Below, in pieces: positions 17,795 through 25,821 of a stretch of 64,000 nt of DNA. Below the pieces are notes generated by a model. That model saw nothing but the letters and a program-made list of their open reading frames with translations, was not told the origin of the DNA and made no database searches. A program made the translations under genes and the position numbers. How positions within the stretch are numbered: the stretch's first letter is position 1; each line of letters starts with the position of its first letter. Source of the stretch: Nocardioides luteus (lineage in GTDB: Bacteria > Actinomycetota > Actinomycetes > Propionibacteriales > Nocardioidaceae); the NCBI RefSeq assembly GCF_000960475.2, contig NZ_JZDQ02000002.1, forward strand, positions 1 through 64,000, given 5' to 3'.

Positions 17795-18685
17795 CTAGGT
17801 CGGGATGACCTCGCCGCCGTAAACCACGGGCACGTCCCGGCCGACCACGATGTCGAGCGGGTTGGTGACGCAGCGGACCGACCCGCCACCGAGGTGCAGC
17901 TCGCTCATCTCGACGATCCGGATCGTGAAGCCCCAGCCCTCGAGGATCGGACGGATGCGCTCCGGGCAGGACGGCATGACGATGGTGCGGCCGATCACGA
18001 TCGAGTTGGCGGCGAACGTGCTGAGCGCCTCCTCCTCGGTGATGACCAGCGGCTCCGGGACCAGGTCGAGGAGGGCCTGTGCCGACTCCGGCGCGAGCGC
18101 GTCGGGGCAGATGATCGCCCGGCGGTCGTCGAGCGGGCAGAAGGCCAGGTCGAGGTGGTACATCCCGGAGTGGGTCGTCCGCACGCCCAGCACCCGCACG
18201 TTCATCTCGGTCGCGAGGGTCTTCAGCGCCATCTCGTCGGTGCGCGGGCCGGTGCCGGCGACCAGGTGGCCGGCGAACGGGAAGACGTCGCCCGCCTCGA
18301 AGGTGGGCCCGACACCGTCCTTGCCGACGTACGCCGTCCCCCACCCGTTCGCGGCGAACCACTCGACGGCGGAACGGGTCTCGTTGCGGCGCTCGGGGAA
18401 GCGCATGTGGGAGAGGAGCACGTGGCGTCGGCTGTCCGCAAGAGTGGCCGCGAAGCCGAGGTTCATCGCGTAGACCATGTCGGGGCTGTCCTCGCGCGGC
18501 GCGATGACGTCGACGCGGCCGCCGAGCTCCTCGATGGTCGCCTTCAGGGCGTCCCACTGGGCGCGGGCACGGGCCGGATCGGGCTGGATCTCGGTGTCCA
18601 TGAACGGGTTGATGGCGTAGTCGATGCGGTAGTGCGTCGGCTCGGTCATCAGGTAGTGACGGCCCCAGGTCAGCGATGTGCTCAC
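17795..18685 (-). CDS. ddaH: Dimethylarginine dimethylaminohydrolase / amidinotransferase family protein
   Basis: 296 aa from GTG 18685. The family-typical opening is WGRHYLMTEPTHYRIDYAINPFM. The pentein-fold catalytic residues are recognisable: acidic residue in FEAGDVFPF, His in THSGMYHLDLAF and the C-terminal nucleophile Cys in GGGSVRCVTNPLD. Such enzymes hydrolyse methylated arginine to citrulline, or act on arginine/ornithine-like guanidines. GAGAGGGG precedes the GTG. The gene is divergent from a GntR regulator with a palindromic operator between them, so it is probably repressed by that regulator. The exact substrate is inferred. Confidence 0.78.
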   Translation of the reverse strand: MSTSLTWGRHYLMTEPTHYRIDYAINPFMDTEIQPDPARARAQWDALKATIEELGGRVDVIAPREDSPDMVYAMNLGFAATLADSRRHVLLSHMRFPERRNETRSAVEWFAANGWGTAYVGKDGVGPTFEAGDVFPFAGHLVAGTGPRTDEMALKTLATEMNVRVLGVRTTHSGMYHLDLAFCPLDDRRAIICPDALAPESAQALLDLVPEPLVITEEEALSTFAANSIVIGRTIVMPSCPERIRPILEGWGFTIRIVEMSELHLGGGSVRCVTNPLDIVVGRDVPVVYGGEVIPT

Positions 18686-18751
18686 GCGTACCCCTCTCGG
18701 TCTGATTGATGTGGCTGATCTCAGCCTGATCGTCGGATTGCCTGATTGACT

Positions 18752-18766
18752 GATTGTCAGACAATC
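18752..18766. promoter_or_regulatory. GntR/FCD-type operator
   Basis: The perfect palindrome GATTGTC-A-GACAATC lies between the divergent ddaH-like and GntR genes, in a run with several CTGATTG-type repeats (18700-18755). The TTGTCnGACAA form is typical of FCD-subfamily GntR sites. The natural ligand would be the neighbouring regulator. Confidence 0.65.
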
Positions 18767-18824
18767 CTGTGCGGTTAGGTTAGAGCACGAACGGTCATCA
18801 CCGGAAGCCGACGCAGGTAGGACA

Positions 18825-19505
18825 ATGGGGCCCATGTTCGAGTCGCTCACCCTGGACGAACCCGCATCGACGGTCGACCGCGTCGCCGACGAGCTCCGCC
18901 GGGCGGTGTTCGAGGGGGAGCTCGAGTCGGGCACCGCCCTGCGCGAGCACGGCCTCGCCGACTCGTTGGGCGTCGGCCGGTCCACGGTCCGCGAGGCCCT
19001 GACCATCCTCGTCGCCGAGGGCCTGGCCACCCGTGCCCCCAACAAGGGCGTCGCCGTCGCCACCCCCGAGGCCGCCTCGGTCCGCGACGTGTGCGCCGCC
19101 CGCTGGGTGCTCGAGGGCGCCGGGGTCCGCAACTGGCTCCGGGCCTCCGCCGAGGCCCGCCGGGCCGTGCACGAGTCGCTGGATGCGTACATCTCGGCCG
19201 TCCACTCCGAGAAGGCGTCCTACCGCGAGCTCAACGAACGCCACCTCGCCTTCCATCTCTCGCTCGTGGCGCTCACCGGCTCACCGCGGCTGGTCGCGAT
19301 GCAGGAGCACCTCGTCCTCGAGCTCAAGCTCGCGCTCGCCCAGGTCGACCGCATCCGGCGCAACGCCCACGACCAGGCCGAGGACCATGCCGCCCTCGTC
19401 CGGCTCCTCGACGCCGACCGCATCCACGACGCCGAGCGGTTCCTGCAGAAGCACCTCTCCGACGCGGCCCACGACATCTGCAAGGCGCTCCGCCTGGAGA
19501 AATGA
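18825..19505 (+). CDS. GntR-family (FCD) transcriptional regulator
   Basis: 226 aa. The N-terminal winged helix-turn-helix (about 10-75) includes LREHGLADSLGVGRSTVREAL and the wing EGLATRAPNKGVAVA. The C-terminal FCD ligand domain (about 90-215) has the metal-binding His pattern (HLAFHLSLV, the HA of EDHAALVRLL, and QKHL). ATG 18825 has AGGTAGG upstream; an in-frame ATG at 18834 is the alternative. It is divergent from the ddaH-like/aminotransferase operon and probably controls it and itself through the 18752-18766 palindrome. Confidence 0.83.
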   Translation: MGPMFESLTLDEPASTVDRVADELRRAVFEGELESGTALREHGLADSLGVGRSTVREALTILVAEGLATRAPNKGVAVATPEAASVRDVCAARWVLEGAGVRNWLRASAEARRAVHESLDAYISAVHSEKASYRELNERHLAFHLSLVALTGSPRLVAMQEHLVLELKLALAQVDRIRRNAHDQAEDHAALVRLLDADRIHDAERFLQKHLSDAAHDICKALRLEK

Positions 19506-19593
19506 CCGGGTGCGGCGACGGGGAGTAACACGGTCGCCACACCTTCCGCACGCCTCTTACGGATGTCGCGCGGACCCTGCCACACTCAGCGAC

Positions 19594-19986
19594 ATGCGCA
19601 TCGTGACCTGGCTCATCACCAACGCCATCGCCCTGGCCGTGGCGACCTGGCTCGTCGGCGGTATCCACTTCGACGGCCCGACCAGCGGCATGGACGAGAT
19701 CAAGCACAAGCTGCTCCCGCTGCTGATCGTCGCCCTCGTGCTCGGCATCGTGTCCGCGTTCGTGAAGCCGATCCTGAAGTTCGTCGCGTTCCCGTTCATC
19801 CTGCTCACCCTGGGCCTGCTCCTGCTGGTGATCAACGCGGCGATGCTCGGCCTGACCGCATGGATCCTCGGCCCGACCGGGGTGGGTTTCCACGTCGACG
19901 GGTTCTGGGCGGCGGTGCTCGGCGGCATCATCATCTCGATCGTCGGCTGGGGCCTCGACCGGGTCTGGCCCGACAGCGACGAGTAG
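19594..19986 (+). CDS. Phage-holin-4 superfamily (DUF) membrane protein
   Basis: 130 aa with four transmembrane helices. The pattern MRIVTWLITNAIALAVATWLV, then FVKPILKFVAFPFILLTLGL and AVLGGIIISIVGWGL, matches the PF04020-like family of chromosomal 'holin family' proteins. Despite the name they are not usually phage genes, and no phage context is present. The physiological role is unknown. ATG 19594 lies 88 bp after the GntR gene, so it probably has its own promoter. Confidence 0.78.
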   Translation: MRIVTWLITNAIALAVATWLVGGIHFDGPTSGMDEIKHKLLPLLIVALVLGIVSAFVKPILKFVAFPFILLTLGLLLLVINAAMLGLTAWILGPTGVGFHVDGFWAAVLGGIIISIVGWGLDRVWPDSDE

Positions 19987-20049
19987 CAGTTCGGGGCCCG
20001 GGATTCGGCATCCGCCGCGCGTTCTTGGCGGAAATGTAAAACTCGGGCC

Positions 20050-20511
20050 ATGAAGATCGCGGTCGTCTGCCTGGGCAACATCTGCCGTTCTCCGATGGCG
20101 GAGGTGGTCCTGCGCGACCGTCTCGACGGTGCCGGGCTCGACGACGTGGAGCTGGTCTCGGCCGGCACCGGCGGCTGGCACGCCGGCGAGAAGATGGACC
20201 GCCGGGCGGCCGCGACGCTGCTGGAGGCGGGCTATGACCCCGAGCGCCACCGGGCCCAGCAGTGGCCGGTCGGGGACCCCGAGACGTACGACCTGGTGCT
20301 GGCGATGGATGCCGACAACCTGGCCGATCTGGCTGGTCAGGCGCCGGAGAGCGGGCTGCGGATGTTCCGTGATTTCGATCCCGAAGGACCCGGGGACGTG
20401 CCCGATCCCTATTACGGTGGTGTCGAGGGATTCCGGGAGGTGCTGGCGATGGTGGAGCGTACGAGTGATGCGATCGTCGCATCCGTGGCCTCGGCGAGGC
20501 CCGGTTCGTGA
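20050..20511 (+). CDS. Low-molecular-weight protein-tyrosine phosphatase
   Basis: 153 aa. The P-loop CLGNICRS (Cys7, Arg13; CX5R) is at the N-terminus, and the general-acid loop DPYYGG is near residue 118. It removes phosphate from protein tyrosine or low-molecular-weight phosphoesters in the cytoplasm. Its stop overlaps the GTG start of the fructosamine-kinase-family gene (GTGA, 20508-20511). This coupling is common in actinobacteria and may indicate a shared role in protein-modification repair. Confidence 0.88.
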   Translation: MKIAVVCLGNICRSPMAEVVLRDRLDGAGLDDVELVSAGTGGWHAGEKMDRRAAATLLEAGYDPERHRAQQWPVGDPETYDLVLAMDADNLADLAGQAPESGLRMFRDFDPEGPGDVPDPYYGGVEGFREVLAMVERTSDAIVASVASARPGS

Positions 20512-21365
20512 CCCGTCAGCCCGCGGTCGCCCGTCGCGCCGAGCAGCTGCTCGGGGCGGCGGTGGTGAGCACGTCTCCGGTCGCGGGCGGTGATATCTCG
20601 ACGGCCACCAAGATCCGCCTCAGCGACGGCTCGCTGGTGCTGATGAAGGCGCTCTCCCCGCCGCGCGACGACTTCGTCGCCGCCGAGGCCCGAGGGCTCC
20701 GTCGGCTGGAGGAGTCGGGTGCCGTCAAGGTCCCCGAGGTCCTCGCCGCCGAGCCCGACTGCCTGGTCCTGCGCTGGATCGAGCCCGGTCGTCCCACGGC
20801 CGAGACCGCCGAGGAGCTCGGTCGCGCGCTCGCCCGCCTGCACAGCACGCCGGTCTCGGGCTTCGGAGCCGACCAGGACGGCTTCATCGGCCGGCTCCCG
20901 ATGCCCAACAAGCCAGCGGACACCTGGGCCGAGTTCTATGCCGTACGCCGCCTGCTCCCCTATCTCAAGGCCGCCCGGGACCGCGGCGCCATCGACGCCG
21001 CCGGCGCGGAGAGCGTGGAGCAGGTCGTCGGAAAGCTGACGTCGCTGATCCCGGAGGAGCCGCCGGCCCTGCTCCACGGCGACCTGTGGAACGGCAACGT
21101 CCTGTGGGACCGCAGCAGCGAGGCCTGGCTCATCGACCCTGCCACCTACGCGGGCCATCGTGAGGTCGACCTCGCCATGCTCGCGCTCTTCGGCCTGCCC
21201 CACCTGGAGCGGATGATGGCCTCCTACGAGGAGGAGACGCCGCTGGCCGAGGGGTGGGAGGACCGTCAAGGCCTCCACCAGCTCTTCCCGCTGCTCGTCC
21301 ACGCGGCGATGTTCGGCGGCGGCTACGGCGCCCGTGCGGCCACCGTGGCCGCTCGCTACCTCTGA
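20508..21365 (+). CDS. Fructosamine kinase family protein
   Basis: 285 aa, kinase-like (aminoglycoside-phosphotransferase fold). GGDISTATKIRLSDGSLVLMK provides the ATP-binding lobe, LLHGDLWNGNVLW is the catalytic loop (Asp and Asn) and DPATYAGHREVDLAML the metal site. Fructosamine kinases phosphorylate Amadori products so that they fall off proteins; ribulosamine or other ketosamines are the likely bacterial substrates. The GTG start overlaps the phosphatase stop by four bases. A strong terminator follows. Confidence 0.85.
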   Translation: MTRQPAVARRAEQLLGAAVVSTSPVAGGDISTATKIRLSDGSLVLMKALSPPRDDFVAAEARGLRRLEESGAVKVPEVLAAEPDCLVLRWIEPGRPTAETAEELGRALARLHSTPVSGFGADQDGFIGRLPMPNKPADTWAEFYAVRRLLPYLKAARDRGAIDAAGAESVEQVVGKLTSLIPEEPPALLHGDLWNGNVLWDRSSEAWLIDPATYAGHREVDLAMLALFGLPHLERMMASYEEETPLAEGWEDRQGLHQLFPLLVHAAMFGGGYGARAATVAARYL

Positions 21366-21375
21366 TCACGAAAAG

Positions 21376-21407
21376 CAGAAAACCCCTGGTCGCCCAGGGG
21401 TTTTCTG
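21376..21407. terminator. Bidirectional terminator (kinase / tRNA-Ser)
   Basis: A 14-bp perfect stem CAGAAAACCCCTGG / CCAGGGGTTTTCTG has a 4-nt loop. It is placed 10 bp after the fructosamine kinase gene and 2 bp from the 3' end of the convergent tRNA-Ser. It has T-rich tracts on both strands. Confidence 0.88.
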
Positions 21408-21409
21408 AC

Positions 21410-21497
21410 TGGCGGTGACGGTGGGATTTGAACCCACGGTAGGTCTCCCTACACAACATTTCGAGTGTTGCACCATCGGCCGCTCGGACACGTCACC
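21410..21497 (-). tRNA. tRNA-Ser (anticodon CGA)
   Basis: This is an 88-nt type II tRNA with encoded CCA. The acceptor stem GGTGACG/CGTCACC is followed by G73 and CCA. The anticodon loop CTCGAAA sits in a CAACA/TGTTG stem, giving anticodon CGA (reads UCG). There is a long variable arm (GTAGGGAGACCTAC region), and the T-loop TTCAAAT sits in a GTGGG/CCCAC stem. Discriminator G and the long arm both fit serine. Confidence 0.95.
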
Positions 21498-21507
21498 GCC
21501 GAATAAG

Positions 21508-22005
21508 TTACAACCTCCGGGGGTCTTCGCCGAAATCGGGGGCGCCTCGCTGGGCTCCGAAGAAGTCCTCCAGCAGCGCGCGCTGCTCCTCGGCCAGCAG
21601 CCCGGCCACGACCTCGGGCCGGTGGTTGAGCCGGCGGTCGCGTACGACGTCCCACAGCGAGCCCACCGCACCGGCCTTGTCGTCGAAGGCACCGAAGACG
21701 ATCCGCTCCACCCGGGCCAGGACCGCGGCGCCGGCGCACATCGTGCACGGCTCCAGGGTCACCACGAGCGTGCAGCCCTCGAGCCGCCACTCGCCCCGCG
21801 CCTTGGCCGCCTCGCGCAGCGCGACCACCTCGGCATGTCCGGTGGGGTCGGCCTCCGCCTCGCGTACGTTGCGGCCCGTCCCGATCACCGCACCGGACGG
21901 GTCGACGACGACCGCGCCGATCGGCACGTCACCGGTCGCCAGGGCAGCACGGCCCTCCTCGAGGGCGGCCCGCATCGCGGGCTTCCACCGGTCGGCTGGG
22001 GTCAC
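21508..22005 (-). CDS. tadA: tRNA-specific adenosine deaminase
   Basis: 165 aa. It converts A34 to inosine in tRNA-Arg(ACG). The zinc site and catalytic Glu are in TGHAEVVAL (HAE), and the two Cys ligands in LEPCTMCAGA. The GTG start at 22005 overlaps the stop of the TadA-associated gene (GTGA), so it is translationally coupled. The C-terminal FFGAQRGAPDF is slightly variant but full length. Confidence 0.9.
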   Translation of the reverse strand: MTPADRWKPAMRAALEEGRAALATGDVPIGAVVVDPSGAVIGTGRNVREAEADPTGHAEVVALREAAKARGEWRLEGCTLVVTLEPCTMCAGAAVLARVERIVFGAFDDKAGAVGSLWDVVRDRRLNHRPEVVAGLLAEEQRALLEDFFGAQRGAPDFGEDPRRL

Positions 22006-22514
22006 GCGGGCATGAGGCCGACGGTGTCGTCGAAGGCCTCGCCGCAGCCGATCGCCCGGGCGATCTCGGAGAGCGTCTCGTCGGGGTAGAGGTCGTCCTC
22101 GAACATGTCGTCGATGAGGATGCCCATGTCGACCGCGCTCATCCCGAAGTCGGCGAGGATGCCGAGATCACCGGCCGGATCGGCCTCCTCCTCGTCCTCG
22201 ACCTCCTCCGGCAGCGGCAGCCCGAGCACGTCGAGAGCCGACGCGGCCAGCTCCCACTCGTCGGCCGCGGTCACGTCCGAGAGCAGCACCCTGGTCGCGG
22301 CGCCGGAGACCCGGACGATCACGAAGAAGTCCTCGTCGATCGCCGCCATCGCGATCGCGCCGCCATCGCCCGGGAAGCGGTGCAGCGCGTGCGTCAGAGT
22401 CTCGACATCGGTCAGCAGGTCGTGAGCGAGCTCGCGCACAACCCAGGCGCCGTCCTCGCGATACATCGCGACGGCGAAGTCAACACCCTCGATCTGCTCC
22501 AGCTGATCAGACAC
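22002..22514 (-). CDS. tRNA adenosine deaminase-associated protein
   Basis: 170 aa from GTG 22514 (VSDQLEQIEGVDFAVAMYRED). It belongs to the actinobacterial family found next to tadA and named only from that position. The sequence is acidic (EEVEDEEEADPAGDLG at about 110-125) and has no catalytic motif. It overlaps tadA by four bases, and the divergent neighbour is upp. Whether it binds TadA is not established by the sequence. Confidence 0.8.
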   Translation of the reverse strand: MSDQLEQIEGVDFAVAMYREDGAWVVRELAHDLLTDVETLTHALHRFPGDGGAIAMAAIDEDFFVIVRVSGAATRVLLSDVTAADEWELAASALDVLGLPLPEEVEDEEEADPAGDLGILADFGMSAVDMGILIDDMFEDDLYPDETLSEIARAIGCGEAFDDTVGLMPA

Positions 22515-22595
22515 ACGACCAGAGTGACACCGAAACAGCCCTGGGTCTAGGGGGAATTGATGACCACGGGACGAACCGATCGTAGGGTTCAGCCC

Positions 22596-23237
22596 ATGGA
22601 GACCCTCGTTGTGGACCACCCGCTCGTCGCCCACAAGCTCACCACGCTGCGCAACAAAGACACCGACTCCTCGACTTTCCGCCGTCTCGCCGACGAGCTG
22701 GTCACGCTGCTCGCCTACGAGGCGACCCGCGGCGTCCGGGTCGCCCCGGTCGACATCGTCACCCCGGTCGCCCCGACCCAGGGCGTACGCCTCACCGACC
22801 CGCAACCGCTGATCGTCCCCATCCTCCGCGCCGGTCTCGGGATGCTCGACGGGATGATCCGGCTGCTGCCGACCGCGGAGGTCGGCTTCCTCGGGATGGT
22901 CCGCAACGAGGAGACCCTGGAGGCGACGACCTACGCCGAGCGTCTCCCCGCCGACCTGTCGGGCCGCCAGTGCTACGTGGTCGACCCGATGCTGGCCACC
23001 GGCGGCACCCTGGCCGCGGCGATCGACTTCCTCGTCAAGCGTGGCGCCGACGACATCACCGCCGTCGTCCTCCTGGCCGCGCCCGAGGGCGTCGCCGCCC
23101 TGGAGAAGGAGCTCGAGGGCGTCGACGCCCCGGTCCGGGTCGTCACCGCGGCGATGGACGAGAAGCTCAACGAGAAGGGCTACATCGTCCCCGGCCTGGG
23201 CGACGCCGGCGACCGGCTCTACGGCGTCGCGGGCTGA
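22596..23237 (+). CDS. upp: Uracil phosphoribosyltransferase
   Basis: 213 aa. It converts uracil and PRPP to UMP in pyrimidine salvage. The opening [20 protein letters not shown] is family-typical. [12 protein letters not shown] and the PRPP loop [14 protein letters not shown] are present, and the C-terminal uracil-binding segment [15 protein letters not shown] is intact. ATG 22596 is used; earlier in-frame starts would add 13 residues not seen in the family. Confidence 0.93.
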   Translation: METLVVDHPLVAHKLTTLRNKDTDSSTFRRLADELVTLLAYEATRGVRVAPVDIVTPVAPTQGVRLTDPQPLIVPILRAGLGMLDGMIRLLPTAEVGFLGMVRNEETLEATTYAERLPADLSGRQCYVVDPMLATGGTLAAAIDFLVKRGADDITAVVLLAAPEGVAALEKELEGVDAPVRVVTAAMDEKLNEKGYIVPGLGDAGDRLYGVAG

Positions 23238-23281
23238 GCTCACGGGCCGGCGACACGTTCTTCGTGGAGCTCGGTCGCGCC

Positions 23282-23352
23282 TGTAACACGTCGTTCGTAG
23301 GACTTCCCGGTCGTTCTAATAGGGCGAGTAGTCGTACGAACGACGTGTTACA
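23282..23352. repeat. Long inverted repeat between convergent genes
   Basis: Two perfect 18-bp arms (TGTAACACGTCGTTCGTA at 23282-23299 and its complement at 23335-23352) flank a 35-nt centre. It lies between upp and the convergent DoxX gene. It may act as a bidirectional terminator, but the arms are not G/C-rich at the base and no T-run follows, so a protein-binding or mobile palindromic element is also possible. Confidence 0.7.
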
Positions 23353-23378
23353 CGGGCAGCGGCTCGACCAGCGGCGGC

Positions 23379-23912
23379 TCAGGCCTTGATCGTGACCTTC
23401 TCCTCGACGTACGGCTGAGCCTCGACGGTCTCGGCGTCGGCGGCCTCGGCGTTCCGGGCCTTGCGCCGGGCGGCGAGGGCCTTGAAGGGCCAGGTGAGGA
23501 GCTGGTCGAGGGTGATCCGGCCGGGGGCGACCAGGCCGAGCACGAGAGCGGCGGCGCCGAGCGCGGCGGGGAGCTCCCAGCCGCCCTGGTCGACGAAGAC
23601 CTCGGTGGTGCGGTGGGCGTACCAGATCGCGCCGGCCATCTGACCCGCCAGCAGCACCCCGGCGATCGGGGCGAACAGGCCGACGGCCAGCAGAGCGCCG
23701 CCGACGAGCTCGACATACGTCGCCACCTGAGCGGCGAGAGCCGGCTCCGGGACTCCCAGGCCGCCCAGGAACTGCTCGGTGCCGGCGAAGCCCTGGTCGT
23801 ACTTCTGCCAGCCGTGCGCGACGAAGATCCCACCGACCACCGCACGGGCGGCGAGCAGCACGACGTCGTTGAAAAGTCCGGTGAAGGCGTTGCGCCCCAC
23901 TCGACGACTCAT
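23379..23912 (-). CDS. DoxX family membrane protein
   Basis: 177 aa with four transmembrane helices. The hallmark RAVVGGIFVAHGWQKYDQGFAG is at residues about 23-44, followed by ATYVELVGGALLAVGLFAPIAGVLLAGQM. DoxX proteins act in membrane-associated oxidoreductase or redox-homeostasis complexes; the partner here is unknown. The C-terminus is charged (VEAQPYVEEKVTIKA). ATG 23912 is preceded by AGAGGAGAA. Confidence 0.85.
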   Translation of the reverse strand: MSRRVGRNAFTGLFNDVVLLAARAVVGGIFVAHGWQKYDQGFAGTEQFLGGLGVPEPALAAQVATYVELVGGALLAVGLFAPIAGVLLAGQMAGAIWYAHRTTEVFVDQGGWELPAALGAAALVLGLVAPGRITLDQLLTWPFKALAARRKARNAEAADAETVEAQPYVEEKVTIKA

Positions 23913-23960
23913 GTCCGGTTCTCCTCTGGGTCAGGTCAGAACGAGCCGCACACGGTAGCG

Positions 23961-23991
23961 ACCCCGGGACCCGCCCGTTACCACCCGGGGT
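23961..23991. terminator. Possible terminator after thpR
   Basis: An 8-bp stem ACCCCGGG/CCCGGGGT with a 15-nt loop lies 7 bp beyond the thpR stop on the minus strand. There is no clear T-run, so this is tentative. Confidence 0.4.
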
Positions 23992-23997
23992 TTCGCC

Positions 23998-24558
23998 TCA
24001 CCCGAAGGGGAACTCTGCTACGACGTCGTAGACCGGACGCTTCCGCGGGCCCTCCCCGAGCCGGGAGTGGACCAGCGCGAAGGAGGAGACGGTCCAGGTT
24101 GGGCCACGGTACGCATCGAGCAGCCGCACCCAGTTGCTGAGCTCGACCGGCGTACCGGTCCGGGCGACCGTCAGGTGCGGCCGGAACCGCCCGCCGTCGA
24201 CCTCGACCCCGGCCTTGACCAGCGCGTTCCTGGTCCCGGCCGCGACCCGGTCGAGCTCCTCGGCGGCATCGGTCTCGACGCCGGCGTAGAGGACCTTGCC
24301 CTCGGCCACGTTGGGGAAGGCGCCACCGCCGGTGACGGTCAGCTCGAAGGGCGTACGCCGCCCCGCGGCCGTCTCCAGCCGCTCGATCGCGTCATCGAGG
24401 GACCTGTCGGGGACGTGCTCGGCGAAGGCGAGCGTCAGATGGAGCTGGTCGGGCGCCGACCAGCGGAAGGCGGCCGCGTCGCGGCGTACGGACAGGAACT
24501 CGTCGAGATCTTCGATCACCGACTCCGGCGGGATCACCGCCACGAACATTCGATTCAT
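23998..24558 (-). CDS. thpR: RNA 2',3'-cyclic phosphodiesterase (2H family)
   Basis: 186 aa with the two catalytic H-x-T-x motifs of the 2H phosphoesterase superfamily: HLTL near residue 40 and HLTV near residue 131. The MNRMFVAVIPPESV opening and the C-terminal LVHSRLGEGPRKRPVYDVVAEFPF are characteristic. It hydrolyses 2',3'-cyclic phosphate RNA ends and was formerly called 2'-5' RNA ligase. It appears monocistronic. Confidence 0.87.
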   Translation of the reverse strand: MNRMFVAVIPPESVIEDLDEFLSVRRDAAAFRWSAPDQLHLTLAFAEHVPDRSLDDAIERLETAAGRRTPFELTVTGGGAFPNVAEGKVLYAGVETDAAEELDRVAAGTRNALVKAGVEVDGGRFRPHLTVARTGTPVELSNWVRLLDAYRGPTWTVSSFALVHSRLGEGPRKRPVYDVVAEFPFG

Positions 24559-24591
24559 CGACGCCCATTGTGCCCGGCGGCAGGGGCCGGG

Positions 24592-25326
24592 TCACCTGAG
24601 TTGCGTGCCGAGGAGGTCGCCGACGACGTAGGTCACCAGCATCGCCAGCAGACCGCCGGCGACGTTGCGCAGCGCGGCCCGGCCGGGTGGTGCGTAGCCG
24701 AGACGCGCGCTGGTCCAGCCGGTGATGGCGAGGGCGACGGTCACCGTGAGGACGGTCCCCCAGATGCGGGCGCCGTCCGGGAGAAGCATGATCGCCAGCA
24801 GGGGCAGCAGGGCGCCGAGGGTGAACGAGACCATCGATGCCCAGGCCGCCGACCAGGGTGAGGTGAGGTCGTCGACGTCGATGCCGAGCTCGAGCGCGGC
24901 ATGGGCACGCAACGCGTCGCGGTCGGTGAGCTGCTCGGCGACCTCGGCGGCGGTCTCGGGCGCCAGCCCCCGCTCGCGCAGGAAACCCTCCAGCTCGCGC
25001 AGCTCCTCCTCGGGCATCTCGCGCAGCTCGCGCCGCTCCTTGGCGATCAGCGACTCCTCGGTGTCGCGCTGGGTGGAGACCGAGACGTACTCCCCCGCTG
25101 CCATGCTGATCGCGCCCGCCACCAGAGCCGCCACGCCCGCGATCAGGACAGCGGTCGTGTCCGTGGTCGCACCGGCGACACCCATCACGACACCGGCGGT
25201 GGAGACGATGCCGTCGTTCGCGCCGAGGACACCCGCCCGCAGCCAGTTGAGCCGGTTCTTCAGGCCGTCGGCCCGCTCCTCGGCGTCCCCGTGCCCCACA
25301 TGGGCACCGTCACTGGGGAGCGTCAC
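24592..25326 (-). CDS. VIT1/CCC1-family transporter
   Basis: 244 aa with five predicted membrane helices and a charged cytosolic insert (about 88-150, RRELREMPEEELRELEGFLRER) typical of the iron/manganese-binding region of the Ccc1/VIT family. GVLGANDGIVSTAGVVMGVAGA and AGAISMAAGEYVSVSTQRDTE are family signatures. It is likely to export or sequester Fe2+/Mn2+. The GTG start lies inside the 3' end of the lipoprotein gene (17-bp overlap), so the two are probably co-expressed. Confidence 0.86.
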   Translation of the reverse strand: MTLPSDGAHVGHGDAEERADGLKNRLNWLRAGVLGANDGIVSTAGVVMGVAGATTDTTAVLIAGVAALVAGAISMAAGEYVSVSTQRDTEESLIAKERRELREMPEEELRELEGFLRERGLAPETAAEVAEQLTDRDALRAHAALELGIDVDDLTSPWSAAWASMVSFTLGALLPLLAIMLLPDGARIWGTVLTVTVALAITGWTSARLGYAPPGRAALRNVAGGLLAMLVTYVVGDLLGTQLR

Positions 25327-25780
25327 TGCTCGCCTTGCCTGGAACCGGCTCCTGCGGGTGCTCGCAGAAGGTGACCGGGCCGCTCTCGCCGCCGTGGTAC
25401 TCGTAGGTCTTCCCCGCCGCCTCGAGCACCACGCGGACGCCGTCGGTCAGGACCATCGTGTACATCTTCCCGGGCTCGGGGCAGCCCAGGCTGCCGTCAC
25501 GCCAGGTCACCTTGTCGTTCGAGACGACGGTGATCTCCTCGCTCTTCACCCCCTGACGCTTGGCCAGGTCGGCGATCGCGGCAGCGACCTTCGGGTCCTC
25601 GGCGGGCGTCGGGCTGGACGTTGTGGGCACGTCAGACACGTTAGCGCCTGGGTCGGTCGCCTCGGAGCCACATCCGGCCAGCAACGGGCCCAGCAACGGG
25701 CCGAGCAGCACCGCCAGAACGTACGCCGCGGGGCGGATCCTGCGCTGGTCGGTGCCGGTGCTGTTCTGAGTGGGGGTCAT
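25310..25780 (-). CDS. Putative lipoprotein
   Basis: 156 aa from ATG 25780. A type II signal peptide ends in the lipobox LLAGC (Cys about 37). A Ser/Thr/Pro linker follows, then a domain with DKVTWRDGSLGCPEPGKMY and GVRVVLEAAGKTYEYHGG. I recognise this as a recurrent actinobacterial secreted domain but know no function for it. An upstream in-frame ATG (25819) would make the signal peptide unusually long. It overlaps the VIT-family transporter gene at its 3' end. Confidence 0.72.
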   Translation of the reverse strand: MTPTQNSTGTDQRRIRPAAYVLAVLLGPLLGPLLAGCGSEATDPGANVSDVPTTSSPTPAEDPKVAAAIADLAKRQGVKSEEITVVSNDKVTWRDGSLGCPEPGKMYTMVLTDGVRVVLEAAGKTYEYHGGESGPVTFCEHPQEPVPGKASSDAPQ

Positions 25781-25821
25781 GACCTCGAGTACGTGTGCCG
25801 TCCGGCGTTCGTTGCGCATCC

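Noticed and set aside
16704..18764. A 686-codon minus frame joining the aminotransferase with upstream sequence
   Set aside because: The N-terminal part is a shadow of the ddaH-like gene; the conserved aminotransferase begins at 17783.
19594..19986. 'Holin family' protein as a sign of a prophage
   Set aside because: No phage genes or attachment repeats are nearby; this family is widely chromosomal and not lytic.
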